Source of the DNA: Aliiglaciecola sp041538045
Lineage (GTDB): Bacteria > Pseudomonadota > Gammaproteobacteria > Enterobacterales > Alteromonadaceae
Length of the DNA: 64,000 nt
Assembly (NCBI RefSeq): GCF_041538045.1
Contig: NZ_JBGOSE010000002.1
Location: 316,801-380,800, forward strand
Reading direction: 5' to 3'
Shown: positions 47,024 to 56,444 of the stretch, piece after piece
How positions within the stretch are numbered: position 1 is the first letter of the stretch
Layout: every line of letters starts with the position of its first letter
Notes under the pieces: generated by a model
What the model was told of the DNA's origin: nothing
What the model saw: only the letters and a program-made list of their open reading frames with translations
The model's database searches: none
Translations under genes and position numbers: made by a program

Positions 47024-47424
47024 TGGCGCTTATTTTTTTCCCCTTCGAGCGCGTTATAGAGATTAACGCCTACATTCTCGAAAACGAGCCTGGTATGAAG
47101 GGGGCCGCTGATATCAATAAGCTTCAGGGGGCGCTAGGCAGGATTGATAATGCTATTGTTTATTTAGGCTTGAATGATGTTTTCGAAATAGCAGCAAAGT
47201 ATGCTGCTTCTATTGCACTTTCTCATTCGCTTCCTGATGCAAACAAACGGACTGGTTTCGCTGTAGCTTTGGAATATTTATCTCTCAATGATTATGAATT
47301 AATTGCTGATAACGAATTATTCGCAGATGCCATCAGAGATTTGGTTGTGGGCAAAATTGGTGAAGCGGATTTTGCTGACCTTCTTTATGCCCAGTATATT
47401 TCTGAACAAAATCAAAATAGTTAA
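47023..47424 (+). CDS. Doc/Fic-family toxin
   Basis: 133 residues, typical of Doc. The catalytic Fic motif reads HSLPDANKRTGFAVALEYL at about residues 66-84: the active-site His and the ANKR phosphate-binding loop are intact. Doc proteins phosphorylate EF-Tu; other Fic proteins AMPylate targets. The start is coupled to the upstream small ORF. Its presence next to a recombinase remnant fits a mobile module. Confidence 0.85.
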   Translation: MALIFFPFERVIEINAYILENEPGMKGAADINKLQGALGRIDNAIVYLGLNDVFEIAAKYAASIALSHSLPDANKRTGFAVALEYLSLNDYELIADNELFADAIRDLVVGKIGEADFADLLYAQYISEQNQNS

Positions 47425-47623
47425 AATTTCATGCAGTTTACTTTGGCCATACCTGCGCGAGTAGGGTAAAGAAAGTTCAATATATAAGAAATCATATTGC
47501 TTCTCAGTCTGATGGTTGAGCAATACTGAACTCCCAGTAAAAAATCTGACAGTACCATTATTCAAACCATAAACTTTGGCCGGACTGCCATAATTATGTT
47601 TTCTATTAAACAGGAGACAAATT

Positions 47624-48235
47624 ATGGCAATTCAAATCCATACACCTTGGAACAAAAATCGTATTATCGGTCAGAAAAAGCCTCTTCAGATATCACATAT
47701 ATAGGGTATCCGGATTCGCTTAGAGTTTGAAGGACGGACGCGTGATCTCGCACTGTTCAATCTTGGTCTTGATAGCAAACTACGAGGTTGTGACCTTGTT
47801 AAACTCAAGGTCTCAGATGTCGTTTGCGGACGCTCAGCTCTTAGGCGCACGCATGTCGTTCAGCAAAAAACAGGTAGTCCTGTCCAATTTGAGATAACAC
47901 CAAACACGGGAGAATCGATATTGGCTTGGGTAAAGAAAGCTGGATTAGAACCCTCTGATTATCTTTTTAAGTCCCGTATACATAGCGCTGAGCACATATC
48001 AACTAGACAATATAATCGCATTTTTCACGGATAGATTGAAAAACTTGGTCTAGATACATCTCTCTACAGCACCCATTCAATGCGTAGAACCAAGCCTTAT
48101 CTGATTTACAAGAAGACTAAAAATCTCCGGGTAGTTCAACTCTTGCTGGGCCATAAAAAGTTAGAGAGCACTGTCCGCTACTTGGGCATCGAGGTAGACG
48201 ACGCGTTGGAAATATCGGAATCTATTGAAGTTTAG
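47624..48235 (+). pseudogene. Short tyrosine recombinase/integrase broken by two TAG codons
   Basis: 204 codons from an ATG with AGGAG 7 bp upstream. Frame is otherwise intact. Motifs: LFNLGLDSKLRGCDLVKL (Arg I), HSMRRTK (His-x-x-Arg) and LLLGHKKLESTVRYLG (His/Trp box and active Tyr). In-frame TAG codons fall at 47702 and 48032. From memory of this family both positions are normally Trp, so each would be one TGG-to-TAG change. No long N-terminal arm-binding domain is present. Confidence 0.88.
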
Positions 48236-48241
48236 GCTCTA

Positions 48242-48265
48242 CGGGGCTGATTGTGCAGCCCCTTT
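48242..48265 (+). terminator. Terminator after the integrase remnant
   Basis: GGGGCTG, 6-nt loop, CAGCCCC followed by TTTG. A 7-bp perfect GC-rich stem 8 bp after the integrase stop. Confidence 0.7.
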
Positions 48266-48280
48266 GTACGTATTTCAGAC
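48258..48280 (+). repeat. Right copy of imperfect 23-bp direct repeat
   Basis: Ends in GTACGTATTTCAGAC; overlaps the 3' arm of the integrase terminator. See 45570-45592. Confidence 0.45.
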
Positions 48281-48393
48281 TGTCAATTTTCGAAGCTAGT
48301 CAACAGAAAAGAAGAATATTTAAATATCTTTGCGCAGCGAAATTGATAAAAACCACTATGCTAGGTATACCCACTTCTTTATGAGGCATAATT

Positions 48394-48942
48394 GTGCTAA
48401 AGAAAATATTTTTCATTGCTTCAGTTATCACTCTAATAGTTGCTTATGTTCAGCTATCTCCTTTTCATACTGCTATACAGCAAGCGTTGCCAATAATAAT
48501 CATAAACTCGAAAGCATCTTCCACAGAAGCAGAGGCGACCATTAAATCGTTATTTATTCAGTGTGATATTGAGTTCCAATCGACGTTAATACCTGAAATT
48601 TATGTGCGAACCGAATCTGATCTAAAAACCTATTATCGCCTATCACATTTGCGAAAACCTGTGCATCAATCCATTGAACCTTTGATTAAAGAACTTAAGA
48701 ACTATCAAAAGGCTAGCGCTCACATATACTACTTACTAGAGAGTCCTACACATAAAGCTTTAAAACAGTTGAGGCTAAACATTGAACGTAATTTTAAAGG
48801 GGCATCGAGAGTATCAGCATTTGATCGAGTGATACCGATTTTATCGATTGCGGTTCCTCCATCAAGCAACCGATGCGAGCCTGTTAAAAACTATATGACC
48901 TACACAAAACAAAATTTTGGAGGAGCTGGTTTCTTGATTTAA
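48394..48942 (+). CDS. Membrane-anchored protein of unknown function
   Basis: 182 residues from a GTG. A signal-anchor (LKKIFFIASVITLIVAYVQL) precedes a periplasmic-type domain with conserved-looking Cys pair (IQCDIEF and NRCEPV). No family recognised. Last gene of the accessory island. Confidence 0.55.
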   Translation: MLKKIFFIASVITLIVAYVQLSPFHTAIQQALPIIIINSKASSTEAEATIKSLFIQCDIEFQSTLIPEIYVRTESDLKTYYRLSHLRKPVHQSIEPLIKELKNYQKASAHIYYLLESPTHKALKQLRLNIERNFKGASRVSAFDRVIPILSIAVPPSSNRCEPVKNYMTYTKQNFGGAGFLI

Positions 48943-49243
48943 GTTTTGTCATATTCTGACATTCATCTACTCAAAAACCGCTCAGAATTGAGTGACTGTT
49001 CCTTATCTAATACTGCCTGTCAGACTAAGTCGAGACGTTTAGCTAAAAGTGTCAGGTCAGATATATTTTGGTAATCACAGTACTACTATCCCTAAGCCAT
49101 TCACAGCATCTAATATCTCAGACCCATGAGTATGCTCTAAACTGATCTGTACACTAATTTGAACATTTCCTCCTTGCTCTAGATGCATAGCAAACAGTGA
49201 ACATTTGACCTTCGCTTAACAGTATATTACTTTTATTTAACAT
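48943..49243. other. Intergenic region before the LiuR operator
   Basis: About 300 bp with no credible gene. It carries TGCCTGTCAGAC near 49013, similar to TGCCCGTCAGAC near 45548 at the other side of the island, which could be coincidence. Confidence 0.4.
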
Positions 49244-49261
49244 CTTTACGTGAACGTAAAG
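49244..49261. promoter_or_regulatory. LiuR operator
   Basis: CTTTACGT-GA-ACGTAAAG is a perfect 8-bp palindrome, the form expected for the MerR-family regulator LiuR, which represses the liu operon unless a branched-chain acyl-CoA-type effector is present. It lies 97 bp upstream of liuR. A related site is at 42503-42518. Confidence 0.75.
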
Positions 49262-49357
49262 GTAAGCCGGTATAAAACCTTTGCGGTTTTTCCAAGGTTA
49301 GTGGTTCTCCATTGTGAGATAAAAACATAAATTTTAAACCACTTTTAGGATGGATAA

Positions 49358-49795
49358 ATGAATGTTGTAAAACAAACAGAGAAGCATTCCGCTTCCAATA
49401 AAAAAGAAAAAACATACAGTATCGGCGAGCTTTCAAAAGTATTTGATGTGACCCCAAGATCTATTCGTTTTTACGAAGAGCAAGGCCTGTTATCGCCAAC
49501 TCGCTCCGGTCAAACCCGAGTCTACAGTAAAAAAGATAAAGTCAGATTAAAGCTTATATTACGGGGTAAACGCTTGGGGTTTTCTCTAGCAGAAACACGC
49601 ACTCTTTTTAACCTGTATGACAGCCATCAAAATTCAAAAATCCAACTGCAAGCAATGTTGGAAATGACCAAAGAAAAACGCGCCTTATTGATTCAACAAC
49701 TCGAAGACATCAACGTTTTAATGATTGAGTTGAATGAAGTTGAATCTCGCTGCCAAGACGAACTTGAACAAATAAACAAAGGAAAAACGGCATGA
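49358..49795 (+). CDS. liuR: LiuR, MerR-family repressor of leucine/isovalerate degradation
   Basis: 145 residues. The MerR HTH spans about 20-90 (YSIGELSKVFDVTPRSIRFYEEQGLL), followed by a coiled dimerisation helix. AGGATGG precedes the ATG. It overlaps liuA by 4 bases and sits downstream of its own operator, so it is autoregulated. The N-terminus is about 15 residues longer than usual. Confidence 0.9.
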   Translation: MNVVKQTEKHSASNKKEKTYSIGELSKVFDVTPRSIRFYEEQGLLSPTRSGQTRVYSKKDKVRLKLILRGKRLGFSLAETRTLFNLYDSHQNSKIQLQAMLEMTKEKRALLIQQLEDINVLMIELNEVESRCQDELEQINKGKTA

Positions 49796-50961
49796 ATGCT
49801 CCCTACCCTACACTGAACTTTGGATTAGGCGAAGATATCGATATGCTTCGCGATCACGTTTATAACTTTGCACAAGCAGAAATCGCGCCTTTGGCAGAAA
49901 GTGCAGATGAAGAAAATGCGTTTCCCAATCAGCTTTGGCCCAAACTGGGTGAGATGGGTCTATTGGGTGTGACTGTCTCCGAGCAATATGGCGGCTCAAA
50001 TATGGGCTATCTTGCACATACTATTGCCATGGAAGAAGTTAGCCGAGCATCAGCGGGAATAGGTTTGAGTTACGGTGCCCACTCCAATCTTTGTGTTAAT
50101 CAAATCCACAAAAACGGCACTGACGCCCAGAAAGAAAAGTACCTCCCCAAACTTGTTTCAGGAGAGCATATTGGTGCCTTAGCTATGAGTGAACCTAATG
50201 CCGGTTCTGATGTAGTCAGCATGAAACTACGGGCTGATAAAAAGGGCGATAAATACATTCTTAATGGCAATAAAATGTGGATCACCAATGGTCCAGATGC
50301 CGATACCTTCGTTATTTACGCAAAAACGGATGTTAAAAGCGGATCCAAAGGCATTACTGCGTTTTTAGTGGAAAAGTCTTTTGCCGGTTTTAGCCAAGCA
50401 CAGAAACTCGATAAATTAGGCATGCGCTCCTCAAATACCTGTGAACTGGTGTTCCAAGACTGCGAAGTCCCTGCGGAAAATATCCTGGGAGAAGAAGGGG
50501 GCGGTGTGCGTGTGTTAATGAGTGGTTTGGATTATGAAAGACTGGTGCTCTCCGGTGGCCCACTTGGGATCATGCAGGCCTGTATGGACTTAGTTGTTCC
50601 TTATATTCACGACAGAAAACAATTTGGTCAGTCCATCGGCCAATTCCAATTGGTGCAAGGTAAAGTTGCCGATATGTATACCCAAATGAATGCGGCCAGA
50701 GCTTACGTTTATGCAGTGGCTCGCTCCTGTGATCGTGGTGAAACCACCCGCAAAGATGCCGCAGGCGCGATTCTTTATTCGGCTGAATTAGCGACTAAGA
50801 TGGCGCTAGATGCCATTCAATTGTTAGGCGGAAATGGTTACATCAATGAGTTTTCAGCAGGCCGTTTGTTACGTGATGCGAAGCTGTATGAAATCGGTGC
50901 AGGCACCTCGGAGATTCGTCGTATGTTAATCGGTCGCGAGCTATTTAACGAAACCAGTTAA
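49792..50961 (+). CDS. liuA: Isovaleryl-CoA dehydrogenase
   Basis: 389 residues. Oxidises isovaleryl-CoA to 3-methylcrotonyl-CoA with electron-transfer flavoprotein. The catalytic Glu is in the internal position diagnostic of IVD (Glu249 in GLDYERLVLSGGPLG), and the C-terminal segment has GAGTSEIRRMLIGR, with no catalytic Glu needed there. Also AMSEPNAGSDV and KMWITNGPDAD. Second gene of the liu operon. Confidence 0.95.
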   Translation: MNAPYPTLNFGLGEDIDMLRDHVYNFAQAEIAPLAESADEENAFPNQLWPKLGEMGLLGVTVSEQYGGSNMGYLAHTIAMEEVSRASAGIGLSYGAHSNLCVNQIHKNGTDAQKEKYLPKLVSGEHIGALAMSEPNAGSDVVSMKLRADKKGDKYILNGNKMWITNGPDADTFVIYAKTDVKSGSKGITAFLVEKSFAGFSQAQKLDKLGMRSSNTCELVFQDCEVPAENILGEEGGGVRVLMSGLDYERLVLSGGPLGIMQACMDLVVPYIHDRKQFGQSIGQFQLVQGKVADMYTQMNAARAYVYAVARSCDRGETTRKDAAGAILYSAELATKMALDAIQLLGGNGYINEFSAGRLLRDAKLYEIGAGTSEIRRMLIGRELFNETS

Positions 50962-51033
50962 ATCGCCACACTTTGACATCTAGATGTCATCACCCTGTGT
51001 TCAAATTTTATTAAATGGATTAGGAGCGACTGA

Positions 51034-52641
51034 ATGCCCCCTATCGTCAGCAAATTAAATGTTAAAAGTCAGGAATTTATCGATAACGCTGCCAACATGG
51101 CGCAGCAAGTTAGCGATTTAAAAGAGGTTATTGCTAAAATTAAATTAGGTGGTGGTGACAAAGCAAATGCTCGGCATACCGCTAGAGGTAAATTATTACC
51201 TAGAGAGAGAGTCAATGGGCTGTTAGACACTGGGTCACCTTTTCTGGAGTTATCTCAACTTGCCGCATGGAATGTGTACCAAGATTATGTGCCCGCCGCG
51301 GGGGTGATTGCCGGTATTGGCCGAGTGTCAGGTGTGGAATGCATGATAGTGGCCAATGATGCGACAGTTAAGGGAGGTACCTATTATCCGTTAACGGTTA
51401 AAAAGCATTTACGAGCGCAAACCATAGCGGAACAAAACAATTTACCCTGTATTTATTTAGTGGATTCTGGTGGTGCAAACCTGCCTAGACAAGACGAAGT
51501 GTTTCCAGATCGAGAACATTTTGGCCGGATCTTTTACAATCAAGCCAATTTGTCGGCACAAAATATTCCGCAAATTGCGGTAGTGATGGGCTCGTGTACT
51601 GCTGGAGGCGCTTATGTTCCTGCAATGGCCGATGAGTCAATCATTGTCAAAAACCAGGGCACGATTTTCTTAGGCGGCCCCCCACTTGTGCAAGCGGCCA
51701 CCGGTGAAGTAGTTACCGCAGAGGAATTGGGCGGAGGCGACGTCCATTGTCGTACATCTGGTGTGGTCGATCACCTTGCCAATAATGATCGCCACGCGTT
51801 GCAACTGGCCAGAAACGCCATTGCCCGGTTAAACCGCACTAAACCCAATTATTTGGACCTAGTAGAGCCTAAAGACCCAGCCTATCCCACCAGTGACATT
51901 TACGGTGTTATCCCCAAAGACAGTAAACAGCCTTTTGATGTTCGAGAAATCATCGCAAGGATCGTCGATGGTTCTGAATTCGACGAATTTAAAGCCCTTT
52001 ACGGCACAACATTGGTTTGTGGGTTTGCGCGAATTTATGGAACCCCTGTGGGCATAGTGGCAAACAATGGCATTTTATTTTCTGAGTCGGCACAAAAAGG
52101 CACGCACTTTATTGAGTTATGCGCCCAACGTAAAATTCCCCTGGTGTTTTTGCAAAATATCACCGGGTTTATGGTGGGAAAACAATACGAAGCTGGCGGA
52201 ATCGCCAAACACGGCGCAAAAATGGTCACCGCAGTGGCCTGCGCTAAAGTCCCCAAGTTTACCGTATTAATTGGCGGTAGTTTCGGTGCTGGCAACTATG
52301 GCATGTGCGGCAGAGCCTATGATCCACGATTTATGTTCATGTGGCCCAATGCCCGCATCTCGGTGATGGGGGGAGAGCAAGCTGCTGGAGTGTTAGCGCA
52401 GGTAAAACGAGACCAAAAACAACGCCATGACGAAAGTTGGAGTGCTGAAGAAGAAAACGCCTTCAAACAGCCCATTATTGATACTTATGAACAACAGGGG
52501 CATCCCTATTACGCGTCCGCACGACTTTGGGATGATGGCGTAATAGATCCTGCTGATACTCGATTAGTGCTCGCTCTTTCGATTTCTGCTGCACTTAATA
52601 AACCCATCGAAGAAACACGCTTTGGCGTGTTTAGAATGTAA
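51034..52641 (+). CDS. liuB: 3-Methylcrotonyl-CoA carboxylase, carboxyltransferase (beta) subunit
   Basis: 535 residues, normal MCC-beta length. Two crotonase-fold halves: GGTYYPLTVKKH and VDSGGANLPRQDEVFPDR in the first, GSFGAGNYGMCGRAYDPRF with GGEQAAGVLA in the second. It transfers carboxybiotin CO2 to 3-methylcrotonyl-CoA. Works with the biotin subunit liuD encoded 2 genes later. AGGAG ribosome site. Confidence 0.95.
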   Translation: MPPIVSKLNVKSQEFIDNAANMAQQVSDLKEVIAKIKLGGGDKANARHTARGKLLPRERVNGLLDTGSPFLELSQLAAWNVYQDYVPAAGVIAGIGRVSGVECMIVANDATVKGGTYYPLTVKKHLRAQTIAEQNNLPCIYLVDSGGANLPRQDEVFPDREHFGRIFYNQANLSAQNIPQIAVVMGSCTAGGAYVPAMADESIIVKNQGTIFLGGPPLVQAATGEVVTAEELGGGDVHCRTSGVVDHLANNDRHALQLARNAIARLNRTKPNYLDLVEPKDPAYPTSDIYGVIPKDSKQPFDVREIIARIVDGSEFDEFKALYGTTLVCGFARIYGTPVGIVANNGILFSESAQKGTHFIELCAQRKIPLVFLQNITGFMVGKQYEAGGIAKHGAKMVTAVACAKVPKFTVLIGGSFGAGNYGMCGRAYDPRFMFMWPNARISVMGGEQAAGVLAQVKRDQKQRHDESWSAEEENAFKQPIIDTYEQQGHPYYASARLWDDGVIDPADTRLVLALSISAALNKPIEETRFGVFRM

Positions 52642-52654
52642 GGCAATTTTTGTT

Positions 52655-53476
52655 ATGAATGATATACCTAGTTCCTTAACCACACATTCAGAAGATGTAC
52701 TCTACGCCCTCGACTCTCGTGGCGTTGCGACTATTACATTGAACCGGCCTGAGGTACACAACGCATTTGACGATAAAACCATTGCGTTGCTCACCCACTA
52801 TTTTAAACAGGTTGCCAGAGATGAAAACGCCCGCGTGTTGGTTTTACAGTCCAATGGCAAAAGCTTTTGTGCTGGAGCCGACCTCAATTGGATGAAGCGC
52901 ATGGCAAGCTTTAGTTATGAGGAAAATGTAGAAGACGCCAACGCATTAGCGAACATGCTACATACCTTGTACACCCTACCCAAACCGACCATCGCTAAAA
53001 TTCAAGGAGCGGCATTTGGTGGTGCCGTTGGCCTAGTCTCATGTTGTGACATTGCCATTGCCAGTCGCCTAAGCAAGTTCTGTTTAAGTGAAGTGAAGTT
53101 GGGGTTAATCCCTGCCACTATTAGTCCTTATGTGATTGATGCTATTGGCGATAGAGTCGCCCGCCGATATTTTATGACCGCAGAAGTGTTTTCGGCCCGC
53201 CGAGCTCGCCGATTGGGCTTAGTCAGTGAAGCCGTTACCGAAGAAGAGTTAACCTCAACGGTGGATACATTAGTCAAACAGATTATCAATAACGGCCCAG
53301 TAGCAGTGGCTGCCGCTAAGCAATTAGTGTTTGATATTAAAGACGAACCACTAGATGAAGAGCTTATTGAGAAAACCAGTTTGCGCATTGCAACCACCCG
53401 AGTTTCCGAAGAAGGGCAAGAAGGATTAGCTGCGTTTTTGGAAAAGAGACAACCAGCATGGCGGGATAAATCATGA
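52655..53476 (+). CDS. liuC: Methylglutaconyl-CoA hydratase
   Basis: 273 residues from the ATG at 52655, 13 bp after liuB; the open frame reaches back 33 bp but overlaps liuB. Enoyl-CoA hydratase fold: oxyanion-hole stretches NGKSFCAGADLNWM and GAAFGGAVGLVSCCDIAIA, conserved Glu in CLSEVKLGLIPATI. It hydrates 3-methylglutaconyl-CoA to HMG-CoA. Overlaps liuD by 4 bases. Confidence 0.92.
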   Translation: MNDIPSSLTTHSEDVLYALDSRGVATITLNRPEVHNAFDDKTIALLTHYFKQVARDENARVLVLQSNGKSFCAGADLNWMKRMASFSYEENVEDANALANMLHTLYTLPKPTIAKIQGAAFGGAVGLVSCCDIAIASRLSKFCLSEVKLGLIPATISPYVIDAIGDRVARRYFMTAEVFSARRARRLGLVSEAVTEEELTSTVDTLVKQIINNGPVAVAAAKQLVFDIKDEPLDEELIEKTSLRIATTRVSEEGQEGLAAFLEKRQPAWRDKS

Positions 53477-55503
53477 GTGGATTGAACAAAATAGACAAAC
53501 TACTGATTGCTAATCGTGGCGAAATTGCATGTCGCATTATAAAAACAGCCAAATTATTAGGCATTAAAACTGTCGCAGTTTATTCCGATGCAGATGTGAA
53601 TGCACTCCATGTAAAAATGGCAGATGAAGCCGTTAGATTGGGTCCAGCGCCGTCTCGAGAAAGCTATTTAAAAGCCGAACTGATTATAGCGGCGGCCATA
53701 AAACTCAACGTAAACGCTATCCATCCAGGGTATGGTTTTTTATCAGAGAACTCACAATTTTGTCGTCTATGTGAACAACATAATATTATTTTTGTCGGCC
53801 CTCCCATTGGCGCAATTGAGGCCATGGGTTCAAAATCAGCGGCCAAACATATTATGGAGCAAGCTGGCGTTCCTTTAGTGCCAGGTTATCACGGTGATGA
53901 ACAATCTCCAGAACTGTTGAAAAAACATGCCGATGAGATGGGCTACCCAGTGCTATTAAAAGCAGCCGCTGGCGGTGGTGGCAAAGGGATGCGACAAGTC
54001 ACACAGAGTCAAGAATTCTATGCTGCCCTAGATGCGGCAAAACGCGAAGCCATGTCTGGCTTTGGTGACGACATCATGTTGGTTGAAAAATACCTCACCC
54101 AACCTCGCCATGTGGAAATCCAGGTATTTTGTGATAACCACAAGAATGGTGTGTATCTGTTTGAGCGAGATTGCTCAGTGCAGCGACGCCACCAAAAAGT
54201 CATCGAAGAGGCTCCCGCCCCAGGAATGACAGAAGAATTACGCCAACAAATGGGACAAGCAGCCTTAACCGCAGCCCAAGCCATTGGTTACGTAGGCGCA
54301 GGCACCGTTGAGTTTTTGTTAGATAGTGACAACCAATTTTTCTTTATGGAGATGAACACTCGGTTACAAGTAGAGCATCCAATAACGGAAATGATCACCG
54401 GACAAGATTTAGTGGAATGGCAACTCCGCGTGGCGGATGGTGAGACTTTGCCATTGCAACAAGATCAATTGGAATTAAACGGGCATGCTTTTGAAGCGAG
54501 AATTTACGCTGAAGATCCCAATAACCAGTTTTTGCCTTCTACCGGCATATTAAGTCGTTTGATGCCGCCAGCAGAGCACGATAATGTGCGTGTTGATACC
54601 GGTGTTTTGCAGGGGGATGAAGTCTCGCCCTATTACGATCCTATGATCGCTAAATTAATAGTCTGGGATCAAAATCGTGAAAAAGCCCTAACAAAACTTG
54701 CCCAAGCGTTAAGTCGTTATCAAGTGGATGGTGTCACTACAAATATCGATTTTCTGTACAACTTAGCCACTCATCCAGCTTTCAAACAAGCTCAGTTAAG
54801 CACCCACTTTATTGAACAGCATGAGACTGACTTGTTTGTCAGTGACGGCCCACAGCGCGAGTTATTAACCCCGTTGGCAGTGACTTATTTGCTATTACAA
54901 CGACAAGCAACAACCTTAGCGGCACAAAAGCAAACCTTAGCTTTGGGTTCACCTTGGGATCAGCATAATCACTGGCGTATGAATGAACAGTTCAGGGAAG
55001 TTTTGAGCGTTGAAATTCAACAGCACACGATTGAAGTAAGCGTTGAATATTTGTCTTGCCCACATACCAGTAAAGAAGTCATCAAGGTCACCACGGCGGA
55101 AGGTTGTTTTGAATGTACGGGTAATCTTGAAGGAAATCACTTTGAGGCCTGCATAAACAATCAACACCTGCACGTTACCCTGCAAGCTCATCAAGGGTTC
55201 ACTACCCTATTTACTCATGAATATGCCATTCAATGTAAGCTCAATGGGCCTGACTTAGGGTTAAGTGATGCAGATGATCACCATGGCGGATTTGAAGCCC
55301 CTATGAACGGCACCATCGTCAGTCAAGTTGTTGAAGTGAACAGCGCTGTAGAAAAAGGACAGACATTAATGGTGATGGAAGCGATGAAAATGGAACATGC
55401 CATAAAAGCGCCTAAAGCCGGTGTGGTTAAAGAATTCTATTTTGCTGCTGGCGATCTTGTGGATGGTGGCGCGGTCTTGCTGGATTTTGAAGCCGAGGAG
55501 TAA
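53473..55503 (+). CDS. liuD: 3-Methylcrotonyl-CoA carboxylase, biotin-containing (alpha) subunit
   Basis: 676 residues. Biotin carboxylase domain (1-450: LIANRGEIACRI, AAAGGGGKGMR, MNTRLQVEHPITEMITG), a linker, then a C-terminal biotinyl domain with VMEAMKMEHAIKAP, whose lysine carries biotin. ATP-dependent carboxylation of biotin supplies liuB. Starts inside the end of liuC and stops 4 bp before liuE. Confidence 0.95.
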   Translation: MSGLNKIDKLLIANRGEIACRIIKTAKLLGIKTVAVYSDADVNALHVKMADEAVRLGPAPSRESYLKAELIIAAAIKLNVNAIHPGYGFLSENSQFCRLCEQHNIIFVGPPIGAIEAMGSKSAAKHIMEQAGVPLVPGYHGDEQSPELLKKHADEMGYPVLLKAAAGGGGKGMRQVTQSQEFYAALDAAKREAMSGFGDDIMLVEKYLTQPRHVEIQVFCDNHKNGVYLFERDCSVQRRHQKVIEEAPAPGMTEELRQQMGQAALTAAQAIGYVGAGTVEFLLDSDNQFFFMEMNTRLQVEHPITEMITGQDLVEWQLRVADGETLPLQQDQLELNGHAFEARIYAEDPNNQFLPSTGILSRLMPPAEHDNVRVDTGVLQGDEVSPYYDPMIAKLIVWDQNREKALTKLAQALSRYQVDGVTTNIDFLYNLATHPAFKQAQLSTHFIEQHETDLFVSDGPQRELLTPLAVTYLLLQRQATTLAAQKQTLALGSPWDQHNHWRMNEQFREVLSVEIQQHTIEVSVEYLSCPHTSKEVIKVTTAEGCFECTGNLEGNHFEACINNQHLHVTLQAHQGFTTLFTHEYAIQCKLNGPDLGLSDADDHHGGFEAPMNGTIVSQVVEVNSAVEKGQTLMVMEAMKMEHAIKAPKAGVVKEFYFAAGDLVDGGAVLLDFEAEE

Positions 55504-55507
55504 ACCC

Positions 55508-56410
55508 ATGACAAACAGTTATCCAACACAGGTTAAAATCGTCGAAGTTGGTCCCAGAGATGGATTACAAAATGAAAAGCAACGGATCCCCTTAGCCAAT
55601 AAACTACAGTTAATCGATGATTTAACCCACGCCGGGTTGAAATTTATTGAAGCTGGCAGTTTTGTGTCCCCTAAATGGGTACCACAAATGGCTGATAGCA
55701 GTGAGTTATTTAATAAATTAAAGCGTCAATCCGGTATGACTTATTCGGCATTAACCCCTAACCTTCAAGGTTACAATAACGCCAAAGCAGTAAAGGTTGA
55801 CGAGGTAGCCATATTTGGCGCGGCATCTGAAACCTTCTCGCAAAAAAATATCAACTGCTCTATTGCCGAAAGTTTAGAACGCTTTATTCCCATTGTTGAG
55901 CAAGCTAAACAGGATAAGATCCCTGTTCGAGGTTATGTTTCTTGTGTTTTAGGCTGCCCCTATGAAGGCGATATTGCACCACAAAAAGTGGCTGAAGTGA
56001 GCCAGCATTTATTGGCCATGGGATGTTATGAAGTGTCCCTTGGAGATACCATAGGTGTGGGTACACCCATCAAAACCCAAAACATGTTAGATGTTGTGCA
56101 GCAAGTGATCCCCAACAACAAAATTGCCGTGCATTTTCATGATACTTACGGACAAGCATTAGCCAATATTTTAATCGCACTGCAACTAGGCATAAGCACC
56201 ATCGACAGCGCTGTAGCCGGTTTAGGAGGATGTCCTTATGCTAAAGGTGCATCTGGCAATGTGGCCACCGAAGATGTGGTGTTCATGTTAAACGGCATGG
56301 GAATAAACACTGGCATTAATATAGATAAACTGGTGCAAGCGGGAAACAAGATCATGCAAACACTAGGACGAGAGACGACTTCTAAGGTGGCAAACGCCCT
56401 ATTAGCTTAA
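55508..56410 (+). CDS. liuE: Hydroxymethylglutaryl-CoA lyase
   Basis: 300 residues from the ATG at 55508, with GAGGAG upstream; the longer open frame back to 55421 overlaps liuD and is rejected. VEVGPRDGLQNE (metal and catalytic Asp), SCVLGCPYEG, HFHDTYGQALAN and the GGCPYAKGASGNVATED loop with the catalytic Cys. Splits HMG-CoA into acetyl-CoA and acetoacetate; scoAB elsewhere in the window could then activate acetoacetate. Confidence 0.95.
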   Translation: MTNSYPTQVKIVEVGPRDGLQNEKQRIPLANKLQLIDDLTHAGLKFIEAGSFVSPKWVPQMADSSELFNKLKRQSGMTYSALTPNLQGYNNAKAVKVDEVAIFGAASETFSQKNINCSIAESLERFIPIVEQAKQDKIPVRGYVSCVLGCPYEGDIAPQKVAEVSQHLLAMGCYEVSLGDTIGVGTPIKTQNMLDVVQQVIPNNKIAVHFHDTYGQALANILIALQLGISTIDSAVAGLGGCPYAKGASGNVATEDVVFMLNGMGINTGINIDKLVQAGNKIMQTLGRETTSKVANALLA

Positions 56411-56444
56411 GTATTGTCACTTACCTATTTATGCAAAAGTAACA

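Noticed and set aside
49013..49024. TGCCTGTCAGAC similar to TGCCCGTCAGAC at about 45548
   Set aside because: Only 12 bases with one mismatch; not enough to propose island ends.
55421..55507. Upstream extension of liuE
   Set aside because: It overlaps the conserved biotinyl domain of liuD; the ATG at 55508 has GAGGAG and matches the family start.
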